Assembly (NCBI GenBank): GCA_946894095.1
Contig: OX335644.1
Span: 19,945,595-20,009,594 of the forward strand
Direction: 5' to 3'
Source: Incurvaria masculella
Lineage: Eukaryota; Arthropoda; Insecta; Lepidoptera; Incurvariidae
Length of the DNA stretch: 64,000 nucleotides
This document shows positions 36,376-48,000 of this stretch, one piece after another. Below the pieces are notes generated by a model, which was not told the DNA's origin, did not search any database, and saw only the letters and a program-made list of their open reading frames with translations. The first letter of the stretch is position 1, and the number at the start of each line of letters is the position of its first letter. Position numbers and translations under genes: made by a program.

Positions 36376-37344
36376 GTGAGTATCTTAAATACTTATATAC
36401 TTCTAATAAACACGTTCCTATATTATGACGGGTGCCTATCCCACTACTACTAACTAGTGGCTCTGTGAGCTGCATGAAGACCTCGCGAGCATTTCTGGTC
36501 ATCATCAGACCTTCAAGGTTCAGTGTGAAGTAAATGCTCCTCGAGCTTTGGCTGGAAACTCAAACCTTAACTAATTTAACTAATTTTGAGGCGGCGCCAA
36601 GCAATCAACTCAAAAAGCTGACTTAAAATTATTCCTAAAAAGTTATTTTATGCTTTTCAGTTTTCAACGGTTTAATGTTTTGTTCAATAGTCTTTTTTTT
36701 AATCCATGAGGCTCTGGGCCAGCCACGAAGTAAGGAATTCATTATTGTGACAGTCACTATGGGACTGGCATAGCCAAACCTGGCTCAAGTCCTAATATAA
36801 TTATCAGAGAAAAAAAATGAATATACTATTTCTAAACTGTTTATACATGTGGTACATACATCCTTTATCAGAATCCGCAAGGGAGTATGATGTGCAGCCA
36901 TTAGAGAAGCCACCGGAGCAGCCTTCGCCAGAACAACGACAGCAGCAGCAGCCATCTACGTCATCAGCTAACCAGCATTCATCGCGTACGTACAAAATCA
37001 TCTTTTTCAAATTAAGGATTATTAATATAAATATGTGGATTCATATTTAAGTACATTAAATGGAAAAAACCACGGCCAGCCTCAATGGTTGACGTTCATC
37101 CATCCAGTATTTCTCAAAAGGTCCAACTTTTTTTCTGGGTCCAGTCATTTTTTTTTAACAGTTATCACATGAAAGTACTATGGTATAAAACAGAAAACTG
37201 ACATACTGTATTGTGTGGGGCTACTTTTCTTGTTGCTATGTCATTTTGTCATTCGTGCATATGCATGCACGGACATAAGCATACCATCATGCCGTCTAGT
37301 AATCTATCTATCTATCTAATCTGCCGGATCTAGTAAGCCGAGCC

Positions 37345-37400
37345 ATGCCAAGCCCAAGCCCAAGCCCCAAGCTCAAGCCCAAGCCCAAGCCCAAGCCAAG
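37345..37400 (+). repeat. Hexanucleotide microsatellite (CCCAAG)n
   Basis: About eight imperfect units, in the intron between exons 2 and 3 of the P-element relic. Confidence 0.85.
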
Positions 37401-37717
37401 TCGAGGCAATGTAACAAAATATAATTTATGTTAGTTTTGTAAGAAGTATAACTCTTTACTTGCGTGCATAAGTACACAGACGGTTTATTTGCTATGATTA
37501 TTATTAGAGGTACCTTTCATTTCTAACATTTATAATTGTTGTGGTTTGTGTGCTCCTAAACCGGCTTCTTATTATAGGAGTGTACAACTTCCTGACGTGT
37601 ATAAATTGCCTGAGATCTTAAATAAAAAAAATGAAACAATTAAATACCTCTACTTCTAGAAAATTAAAGTTATTTCAATTAAAGGTATACGTAATTTTTA
37701 ATTTGTTTCCTTTTCAG

Positions 37718-38756
37718 AAACGAAAGGACTACGAGTCCGGATGCATAGAAGAACACTACAGAGGAGTATAAATATCGTATCTGAGCGTATGCTCAATAAA
37801 TTAAATAAGACAAATAGAGAGTTTATTAGAATGCAATTATTGAATGTGAATCGTAAGAAAATGGGGCGCAAGTACACATTGGATGAAAAAAATTTTCTGT
37901 TTGGCGATGTATAAATCTAGTCCGAAAGGATATAAATTCCTTGAGAAACATTTTGTACTACCGACGACTAAAACACTGCAGTCAATTATAAGAAAGATTA
38001 GTTTTGGAACTGGGTTAAATAACAGTATTAAAACCTTTTTAGCAAATGAAACGTTAACTTGGAATTCCACTAGAAAATATTGCTCTATTGTTATAGATGA
38101 AATATCTTTGAGTTGTGGGGTTCATTTATCTCCTGATGACAAAATTGTAGGGTTGGTAGATCTCGGGGAAAATGAAAGGCGACGAAAATTTGCAGATCAT
38201 GCTTTGGTAATAATGTTAAGAGGAGTATGTCATTCATGGAAGCAGGTGATAGCTTATTACTTCTGTGAAGGGACAACACCGAGTGAAAGATTAGCAGGTA
38301 TATTGAAAGAGGTTGTGGCTATGCTAAAAGAATGTAACTTGGTTCCGCTTTCCTTAATTTGTGACCAAGGCGCATCCAATAGGGGAGCGATCAATATATT
38401 GAGGAAGGAAACTATGCGTGACTGTGTTTTGAAAGATGAACATTATGAAAATCAGGTGATTCGAGTGGCCGATGAAGAATTGTTTATTATTTATGATCCT
38501 CCTCACCTATTGAAAGGTCTTCGTAATAATTTAATGAAGTACGATATTTTGTTTGGTCGTGACAAAAAGAGGGCCAGGTGGCAAGATCTGGTGGAGGCCT
38601 ATGAAAGAGATAGTCCAAATGGGGAAGCGAGGATGATACCGAAAGTGACAGATGTACATATTGATCCATTAAAAATGAAAAAAATGAAAGTTAATAAATG
38701 TGTTCAAATTTTCAGTTCCAGCATGCACAAGTACCTCTGCACACTCAAGAACTTCG
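37718..38756 (+). pseudogene. P-element relic exon 3, catalytic domain first half
   Basis: Acceptor ccttttcag. Encodes a helical stretch (RMHRRTLQRSINIVSERML) then, after a one-base shift at the A7 run, SSPKGYKFLEKHFVLPT, CSIVIDEISLSCGVHLSPDD and IYDPPHLLKGLRNNLMKYD. The donor gtaggc leads to an in-frame join with exon 4. Confidence 0.85.
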
Positions 38757-39196
38757 GTAGGCAAACAACTATTTTTTTTAAACTGCAATAGTGTTTGTAT
38801 TTCTAAGGGTTATTTAGTATGCTTTTTTATTTTGGTTATTGACTATGAATTTATGATTATTTCATGTTGTATCTTCATTGAATTTTAACATAAAATACTG
38901 AAAACATAATATGGCACGGAATAGCAGAACTTATAATAAATATATCGTTTAAAGGCGCCCCTAACCTCTGAAGGTGTCTTCCAATCAATTACTTGTACAA
39001 ACAATATGAACAGAGGCATTTGAAGTACTGAAAGGTAACATGCTAATAAATCAAAGGATGAATAGATACTTACCTCAAAGTAATGATGTGTTGGTTGTCC
39101 ATCAATGTTGTGCTCAAATGGAAGACAAAATCCACTTAGAACCATTCTAAGAAGGTACTTACACTGAGTTTGCAAGCATTTTATTTTACTTTGCAG

Positions 39197-40345
39197 CTGG
39201 ACTACCTGACATCAATGGCAGACGAGTATCAAGTACTATCGGAGACACAGCAGAACTCGTGGGATTTTTTGATAAGTTGTTTGATAGTGTTAATGGATAT
39301 AAGGCTTATGATAAAGGAAAGTTACGAGTGCGAGTCCAGGAAAATAGTCCACATCATACTTTTTGGATCGAAGCTATTAAAATGTTAGAAACTTTGAAAT
39401 TTGTAGATACGAATGGGCGTACGCACTCGATTCCTAGTGCCCAGAATTGGATAACTACAATTAAGAGTTTTAGAAGTTTATGGTATTTTCTTAGAAGTAA
39501 GGGTGTTAGGTTTTTTTCCCCTAGAAATTTAAATCAGGATCCTCTAGAAATTTTTTTTGGGAAATTAAGGTCTCATAATTATCGTAATGTTAGTCCTATG
39601 TGCAACGCGTTTCAAAATTCTATTAAAGCTTTAATAATTAGTGATACCCATAGTGTTCATTCTCCTGGTGCTAATTGTAAGAAAGATAGGGCTCATAATC
39701 TTGTTGACTTAAAAAATATGGTAAATTTGTTTAAGGCTAGTTTGGATTCTGAGGCTTCCCAGGCTGTTTGTGGTACAGCCTCTACAAAATGTTGTTTACC
39801 AAGTTTGTCAGTTACCAATAAACCCTTTATTACTACTAGTGATGTAATTAATGAAAAATGTCAGAGTTATGCTAATGCTTACGTAGCAGGCTGGGTAGCC
39901 AAGAAAATAGTACTAAAATTAGATAATTGTACATCTTGTAAGAATATTTTTGTAACTGATCATAGGTTACCTGAACATGCTTTCATTGAGAATAAGAAAT
40001 TTTTTAATGTATCCTTCTTCCGATATGATTGAATTTTATAAAAATTGTACATGTGCTATTAATAATTATTTAGACGAACATGCTAATTTAGACGGTATTT
40101 CGAAACTATTGTTAAGTCATTTAAGGAAAAATGTTCTTGTAAAATGGATCAATTGTATTCATCACAGTGAACAAGCACAGTCATATCTTTTTGAATTTGT
40201 TTTAAAGTTTCAACTCAATTATTGGTGTAAATCTGTTAATAGATTATTGAAGGGAATAGATAGTAGGGCTGATGAGAAGTTAGGTTATTTTCAAAAGTTA
40301 GCTGTAGAAAAATTCAAAAAGTCCTTGAAAAGGAAGCACCGGTAG
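39197..40345 (+). pseudogene. P-element relic exon 4, catalytic domain second half
   Basis: Acceptor actttgcag. Reads AGLPDINGRRVSSTIGDTA, ELVGFFDKLFDSVNGYKAY and NQDPLEIFFGKLRSHNYRN, then a frame change at about 40,000-40,025 and on to the stop at 40,343-40,345 (KKSLKRKHR). Confidence 0.85.
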
Positions 40346-41780
40346 TTATTATAGCACTTATCCAGAGCAGATGAACACGTTCAGATCTTTTCCCATGAAT
40401 ACATGACCGGGTAACAAAAGTAGCCTATTATAATTACTGAATTTCAATCATTTTGACTGTAAACAGGGGATTACATTTTGTATCATTGTTATTGTTAGTA
40501 TGAATTTGTTTATTATTTACTAACTTATATTTAATTTGATATTACCTTGTATCAAAAATGACGATGGCTTTTTACACCTGAATAATTTAGATCATAATTC
40601 CTATTAATTTAGAATAAGATGTTATTATCGTAGTCAAGAGTTTGCTCCTCACCAATGTATATAATGTTCTTATAATAATGTTCTTTGTGAGCAGTAGTAA
40701 TCAATCAATCATCACTGTAAACTAGTTTGTAAGTATCACTGGAAAAAATAATAATACAATGACCAACCTGACGAAGTTTCTTGTCGGCTCTTCTTCGCCA
40801 GAAGTAATCGAACCGATGGAACAAAATAATATGAATCCGAGTGTGTAATATACATCTAATGGAGGAAATAAAGAAACTGAAACTATTATAATTATTATTT
40901 TGATAAATACTACATGTAGTATAAAATTGCTGACAAATTTTTGATGATACAATTTAGTATTAATAATGACGAAGGCTCTGTACACCCGAATTTCGAATTT
41001 CGAATACAAATAGAGTTTATAGTATTTAACCGTTGTTAAACACTATTAAATGTTAACATAATGTAGATTTAGTAAATAATAGAGTTCAAATTATAGATGG
41101 CGTAAAATGAATTGATCAATATCTCATCTCGGAATACCTCCGCCACCCGGACTTTCATAATCATTTGATTAATTTGAAATCCCTTTTAGTGATTAGCTAA
41201 ATGAAACTTTCAACTAATCGTCATTTGTCTAAGTCCTTTTCTCATTTTCAGTATGAAAATTGCCGCATTTACTATCAACCATTGACTTCCTAACTTATCT
41301 CACTCGCCGATTTTTTTAACTAATCGTAATTCTACATTTTCCATAGGTAACGAACTAGGTAATAACTTAAATACAATTTTCGATCTTCGAAACTTGAAGA
41401 AATTATGTATACATCATTTATACTTACTACAAAAAAAAATCCGTGAAAATTAAATTATTGTAGATAATATTAAGAGTAAAAATACTTTTAAGTACTTCAG
41501 TAGATTTTTTCCAAAGAAAAATAAAGTATATTTATTTCACTAAGAAATTATCGTTTTATTACTTATTTTATCTATGAACATTGCTGGTTAAAAAGTCATA
41601 GACTTTGGTTCCAGCGCTCATAAAAATCTTGAAATCTTTTAACTTATCCCTAATCTGGCAACCTTTTGAGTAAAAAGTAGTGCTTTCTCTTTCTAACGTT
41701 GGCCTTTATATCGCTGTTTCACCTTGTTAACCGAAGTGTTCCCAGCTTTCCCATCTATATTACGCAGTAATATTATATTA
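40346..41780. other. Intergenic region between P-element relic and Gpat4
   Basis: AT-rich. About 40,490-40,890 shares motifs with 49,060-49,460 (tgacgatggctttttacacc, cgaagtttcttgtcggctcttct, gaaactgaaac-type tail), a LINE 3'-end pattern common in moths. The Gpat4 promoter should lie near the right end, but I see no clear core element. Confidence 0.5.
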
Positions 41781-41898
41781 TCTATGACAGTTCGTGTCAT
41801 TCCTCTCTCCGATGAGTACGTTTTCCGTAAACCCGCTGCTGCCGTCATCCTCGCCGTGAGTGTCCGTATCGTCCGCGCGAGCAGCCTCCGCCGCCACC

Positions 41899-42051
41899 AT
41901 GTCGCTGCTCGGGACGATGGCGTCCGTGGCATTCTCCGTGCTGTACACGCCGATACTTCTCTTCATCCTGTGCATCATATTCCTGGCTTCCATCGGGAAG
42001 TCGCTGGGCGTCCGGAGGCTGTACGTGGACATCCTCCTGAAGCTGTTCGAG
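41899..42051 (+). CDS. Gpat4: Gpat4 coding exon 1
   Basis: 153 nt, GC-rich. Donor gtgagg. An upstream ATG at 41,784 opens a different frame that overlaps this exon; if it is in the mRNA it would act as an overlapping upstream ORF. Confidence 0.78.
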
Positions 42052-45000
42052 GTGAGGGACTGGCCTTTTCATCCGTGCCATGTGAAATGATCCTGAAAAG
42101 TTGTTATGTCAAATTTTGTGCATATATAAATATTTCATTACTATTTCAGACGGCAAGCGATCGTATTTGGTCACTTTAGTGTGCGGCCAAATTCTAGTGA
42201 CTATGACAACTTTTTAAAATAGAATGTAGAATGTAGCTCACTATCATCATTAAAATAAAATTTCTACTCGAACATTAAAATAGTGAAAAGCTTTAATTTA
42301 AGACATCTTTTAAGATGTTTGCAATAAAGTCAATAGAATTAAAAGAAGCAAACTTGATTCTTCAACTCCTTTGTTACGAGTTGTAGGTAATCAAAACTCT
42401 CTACTTCTTTCCCTGGGGATAAAGCCTGTTGATTCCTTGTCCCGAAGATCAAGTGTTCGGGATTGTTATTGAATGAAGCCCCTGGAAAAAAATAAAAATA
42501 AAATAAATCCCTACTAAAAACCTCAAAAATATACGTTCGCGCGACATGAGAAGTTGTGGAAGCCAAAAAAAACATGTTTCCAAAAATCAGAAATCACGCT
42601 TGAGAAAGCTTACAAAATGGTGTTGGTACCTTGTTTGTCCGCCGCGAAGTAAACCGGAAGCGAGTTGCCCACCTACTTACTGCACAACGTGTATTGCCAC
42701 TTTATCATACTATAATTACCCCGACCTATTCTGTTTATGTATTATGGTTTTTGGATCTATTTCGAAAGCCGAACCAAGTGAAGTTGGTGGCTACGCCGAA
42801 AGACTCGCTTGGTTGGCCCCTTCGCTACGCTCGGGACCTCCTGCGCGAGCTTTCGTCTCTGCACTTCTAAAAAAACACTCTAGGTATGACGCACACCAAC
42901 ATGTAATGCCGGGGCGGCCAAGTCGGTTTCGGAGCAATTTAAATCACCAAGTATAAATTTACATCCAAAAATACTACAACTACCACACAATGTGGGTTTA
43001 ATGCATTTCACCTGGCAACTACGTAATGACCGTGAAACGGAGTCATCCATTAGCGAGCGCGCGCCAATTGATAATTACAAATTTGTAGGAAAGTTGGAAA
43101 TTTATTTTTAATATGAAGGAATTGTTTCCGCACGATAATATTTTCATGGGTAGGTCCTAGAAGGTCGATCTTTCATCCTATCCATCCATCCAGCTAGCTT
43201 CAAATCCAGGGGCTTTATATAATAACACAGCCAAGTGTTCCAAAAGAACGTCCATACAGGATTCTTGCTGCAGCCTTACCTTTTACTCCACGGACAATGT
43301 TAACTGTACTGGCCATTATGATTTTACTGATGCAATGTAATCAATGCATACTTGAGAGCTCTTAAAACTATATTATTACCACATAAATATTGTTAACATG
43401 AATAATAAGTTAAGACCAAGTATTATTATTTATTTCAAATTTATAAACACAGGAACATACTAGGTTAGATTGGTTAGGTTAATTAGGATAGCTAAGGTGA
43501 GTAAGGTATGGTTTATTAAGTTATTTTTTATTTCTTTATAAGTTTTAGACAGGCAGCATATGCTGATGCGTCTAAACCCAGTGTTTAACTTGATAAATTT
43601 ATTTGCTAAGTGGTTTTTTATTTATTTTTTGTTATTTTTCTTTACGTTACATTTTGTTTGACATGGTTATCCAGTCTATTTTTGAATTGGTTGGTGGTCG
43701 CAGCGTTAATCACATCTTCTGGGAGTTTATTCCTTGCCTCTACTACTCGGTTGGATGTGTAGTTTTTGCGAGTATTCATTCTAGAGGCCGTGACTTGCAG
43801 TTTCATGTTATGCCCTCGAAGATGAACATTCTGGTTGCGTGCAAATATTTCAATGAGTTCTGGGCAGTAGTACTTAAAGGTGAGAATTTTGTAAACTTTG
43901 ATTAGGTCCCATCTTTGACAGTGTGACTCCAGAGTAGGCAGGTTTAGAGCTTCAAGTCTCTCTTCGTAGCTCAGGTTTATGGTTGTGTTTGGTTAGTTTA
44001 TGGTATGTTAGGTTAGTTATGGTACGTTTATTTAGTTTATGGTATGTTAGGTTAGGTTGGTTTTGGTTAGCTTAATATGATTTTTAATCATAAAATGAGC
44101 CTACAAAGAGGCGGTAACAAGCGTGATTCGACGCCGATGTGGTGTGTTTTATCAAGTCAATATCATTGCAGTAGGTGCAGTATTGGCTATCTAATTCCAG
44201 TTAAATTACCGGTCACGGGGTTACCATGCTGAGTGAATGGAGAAATGAGTGATTAAAACTGACGTTTAGTTGCATTTTGTACCATGCTAACTGGTCAATT
44301 TCAGTTCACTTGGCCGTTAACACTTTGTTTAATATTATTTTTATTTTTTTCATGTGACTGGACATGGATGGCTAATACCACAAGTTCTGTCATGGTATTA
44401 GCCCAACACACCACATGGGAACTAGGTGCCATGCCAGGACCTTCCTTATATTGCACGGCTACATTGAACTGGATGGAAAACACGGACAATTTTCATTGCC
44501 GCTTCGACCATCGTTCATCCAATGCGATGGTACCAACCCGGGCGGGATAAACCCTACCACCTAGTAAGTAAGGAAGGGGACCTACAGCTTAACGTGGAAT
44601 CCGAACCACGGCCGTATACAAATTTACGTATACGTAATAGTTAGTATGTTATGAACTAAAACAAAAAGAAAGATTTGATCACTTGCTTGCCTGTTCAACC
44701 GGCGAGTTACTTCACCATGGTAATTCCCCAGGTGATCAGAGTGGTCAGTCTAAGTTCTCACTTAAATTGGCATTTACGGCAAACCGATCGACTGGCGTTT
44801 TCCGTAAAAATGTCAAACTCCATGCAAGTTTTTACTAGATATTCTGTGGTTTTACTTCTTCAATCTGTCAAAGTCAAACTCGGACTTCCGATTTGTATGA
44901 AAACGCGGAGTCGACGTAAACGGCAACGTCGACGTATTTACGGCAACGTTGAGTAACCTGTCAAATCAAACTCGGACTCGCAAATGCTAGTTCGCTTAAC

Positions 45001-48000
45001 GCCCACTGCGCGCGCTCTTCAATTTCTCTATACATTCGAAAACGCCAGTCGATCGGTTTGCCGTAAACGCCAATTTAGGTGACAACTGGGACTTCGGGTA
45101 CTGACCCCATGTGAATAATTAATAGTATTCAAGCCAAAGTTTTTTAACAATATGCTTGATATGTGACACTCAAGACAAAAGGAAATAATCTATTCCTAGA
45201 CAGTTCATTATCTACCGTTCTATAGATAATAATATATGTGTGTTTTGTTGTTTTGAGTCAGTGTATAGATAAAGTTTTTACACGTGATATGCATGGACTT
45301 ATCGGCTGACCAGTATCATCAGATGGTATATAGGTATCTATTTATTTATTTTACTATAATGTATAATGTATTACATAATATAATTCTGCTATCTCCTATG
45401 CTAAACTAGGTTTGTGTTACAGATAACCTAAAATAACAGGTATGGGTACATGCCTACACATACTTAATAGGTATTAACAAAGACTATAGGTGTTTTGTGT
45501 GTAAACATCATATGTGTGTAGGTAGCATTCAGGTAAGTTTATGTAAGAGTTAATGAGTTTAAACTCACGGTTTTCGCCTATACATATGTAATTGCATGAC
45601 AAGGCTTGTAGTTAATTTCTACAAGCTGTATACATTTTCACATTTTTTATTTATTTATTTTTGAGTAAGTTTTAAACTGGAACCATATGCCAATGCATCT
45701 AAATCCAATGGTTGATAAATCTTATATTAAGTTGTTAAGGTCGGCCCGTAAGCATCAGAAAATTTCGCCTCCCATACAAACGTAGTTTACTAATAATTTG
45801 AAAACCACTATTCCAACATACTTGATATTTGGTATCTAATATTAGGCTACAAATATCTGTGTCTGCATGCCTTTGTTTTTTCGGTCAATGTATTCTGTGT
45901 CAAACCACAGCGAAAACAAAATTCGTATGAAGATTTTCTTTTTGCTTTCATTTCATTCGGTTTGGATTTTTTAGAAAAACAAAAGCATGCAGACACAGAT
46001 ATTTGTTACCTGATATTATATATTAAATATCAATTCAATTGGAATAGCGGTTTCTAAAGGATTAGTAAACTACGTTTGTATGGGGAGCATAGCTTACGGG
46101 CCGTTCTTAAGTGGTTTTGTTTTTTACTTCTGTTGTGACGTGGTTAACATAAAATAGTATCAAAAGTAAAAAAGTCTATATTTGAATTGATTGGTAGTCG
46201 CATTGCACAAAGAACAAAGAATGCTAGATTTACTTTTGGGGTCGCAAGTAATTTATAACAAATTAACATCAGATTTTTATCCACCAAACACATCAGTGTC
46301 AGCCCTCCGTACCGGCCCCGGTAGCCCAGTGGAGGGACGCCTTACGACTCGATTATCTGGGTGAAGCAACTCTGAGCGCGGTTGGTTTCTAGCTGGGTGA
46401 CCGTTTTTAACCGTTGAGGCAGGTCCTGTCTCGTATTTCACGTAAAACTGTAGGTCCCCTTCCTTACATGCTAGGTGGCCCTCCCGGGTTAGCACCATTG
46501 CATTCAATGAACAATGGTCGAAGCGGCAATGATCGTGTTTTTCATACAGTTCAATATAGCTGTGCAATATAAGGAAGGTCCTGGCATAGCACCTAGTCCC
46601 ATGAGCTGTGTTGCGCTAATATCATGACAGTGGGCGTGGTGTAAGCCATCCATGTCCAATCACATAAACAAAGTAATATATACTACGAGTAATGTGTATT
46701 ACGAGTAGTCTTTCTCTAAGAAAGTATATTCGTATGTTGCAGCGAGTACCCTCGTTCCCCCATGGACCCAGCACTCTCACCCTAAGCCTGCAGCGGCTGT
46801 TTGCTCCTCAATAAATTGATCCAGAATCCCGGGTCTGGATTAGCGCCAGGGCGGCTGTTCATGAACCAAGCCTCAAGCGACACGTAATACATGTCAACCA
46901 GAGAGCTAGCGTGAGCGTGCTGTGCTTACATGACGAACACAGTGTGGGAGCGAGACGTCAACTCAAGGATCACTACCGCGTGTTCGAGAGAGAAGGAACA
47001 TACCTACCCGATGAGGTAACTTTTCGTATTGCTATCAGTGCATAGTGGCCGCACTCATGCTATGCGAAAGGTTTTTTGTAAAACCTTTTTAATTTCTATA
47101 GGGTCGCTCTCCGATCCACATTTTTCTTTAGTTTTAGTTTTAATTTTTATATTCTACTTTTAGATGTTAGACTAATATTAATTTAAAAAGATAAATAGTG
47201 TGTAAATTATGCAGTTTTTCCTTAAATAAAGCATCGACCAAAGCAAAGACCTGTGCATTTGTAGATTGTGAAGTGAATGACGTAAAAACCCGGACAAATT
47301 TATTTATTTATTTTATTTTATTTTAGACAGGCAGCCTAGGCTGATGTGTCTAAATAATGTTCAAGTATGGTTATCACTTTTCATGTTTGTAAGTATTTTT
47401 TTTGTCCTGATGGTACCCTTAATAATACCCTTTTTTCTGGTAACTAACAGTTGTTTTCAGAGTGAACCTGTCAAAACTTAGTATGGGATGATCACCGGAC
47501 TAACCATACAGACACCGGTTAGTCCAGCAATAATACTACTACGGCGTTAATACGACAGTAAGAGATTGCCGACTGATTCATCACTTCAAAGTAAAACTGT
47601 AAACATAGCTTCAGAACTTTGTTTTGAAGCTACATGGCGATTAAGAAATGGTTTTGGTTAAAAAAAGATATTTTTTTACATTTTGTATAAAAAAAAAATT
47701 GTCTCATCCGTACGTTGACTGTGTGTGTCTCTATGTAAGCCTATGTTGTCAACAATCCCCCCTCCCCCCCACTTCGCCCCCTCGTGATGAAATGTGGCTT
47801 TTTCCATGTATACAAGATATTGGTTTCATAACTAGATTAGAACTTGCCCAGTGTTGACCAAAAACAATAACGATTCTCCTATCTGTTCAAAGACGATTCA
47901 TCTAGCCTATTGATCGACATATTGCCGTTTTGACAACAATAGCAAACTGTCCTTTAGACTCTCATTAATTATTCAAGAATTTCTTTTTGCCAAATGAAAA

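Larger units (their letters stand above)
36201..40345 (+). pseudogene. P-element-like transposase relic, four exons
   Basis: P-type transposases cut and paste DNA, with an N-terminal THAP zinc finger, a helical region, an RNase H fold and a GTP-binding insertion. Exons by splice sites: 36,201-36,375 (THAP remnant: CSVRGCKN, VVHRFPKV, SAVPTIF), 36,872-36,985, 37,718-38,756 and 39,197-40,345. Catalytic-type motifs persist: VIDEISL, CDQGASNRG, DPPHLLKGLRNNL, FFDKLFDSVNG and NQDPLEIFFGKLR. Defects: the THAP domain lacks its central part, including the Cys-x2-His pair; a one-base shift at an A run (37,886-37,892); another at about 40,000-40,025. Hence a pseudogene of a once-active element, lying between two host genes. 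Terminal inverted repeats were not found. Confidence 0.85.

Noticed and set aside
38885..39175. Open frame of 96 codons on the minus strand
   Set aside because: It lies within the third intron of the P-element relic and shows no family similarity.
42546..42956. Open frame of 136 codons with LAWLAPSLRSGPPARAF
   Set aside because: No conserved domain, no splice partner, and Gpat4 intron location. I could not tell it from chance.
43465..44075. Interstitial telomere repeats (TTAGG)
   Set aside because: Only two or three perfect units in a row, with many TTAGGTTGG-like variants. Too degenerate to call a telomeric relic.
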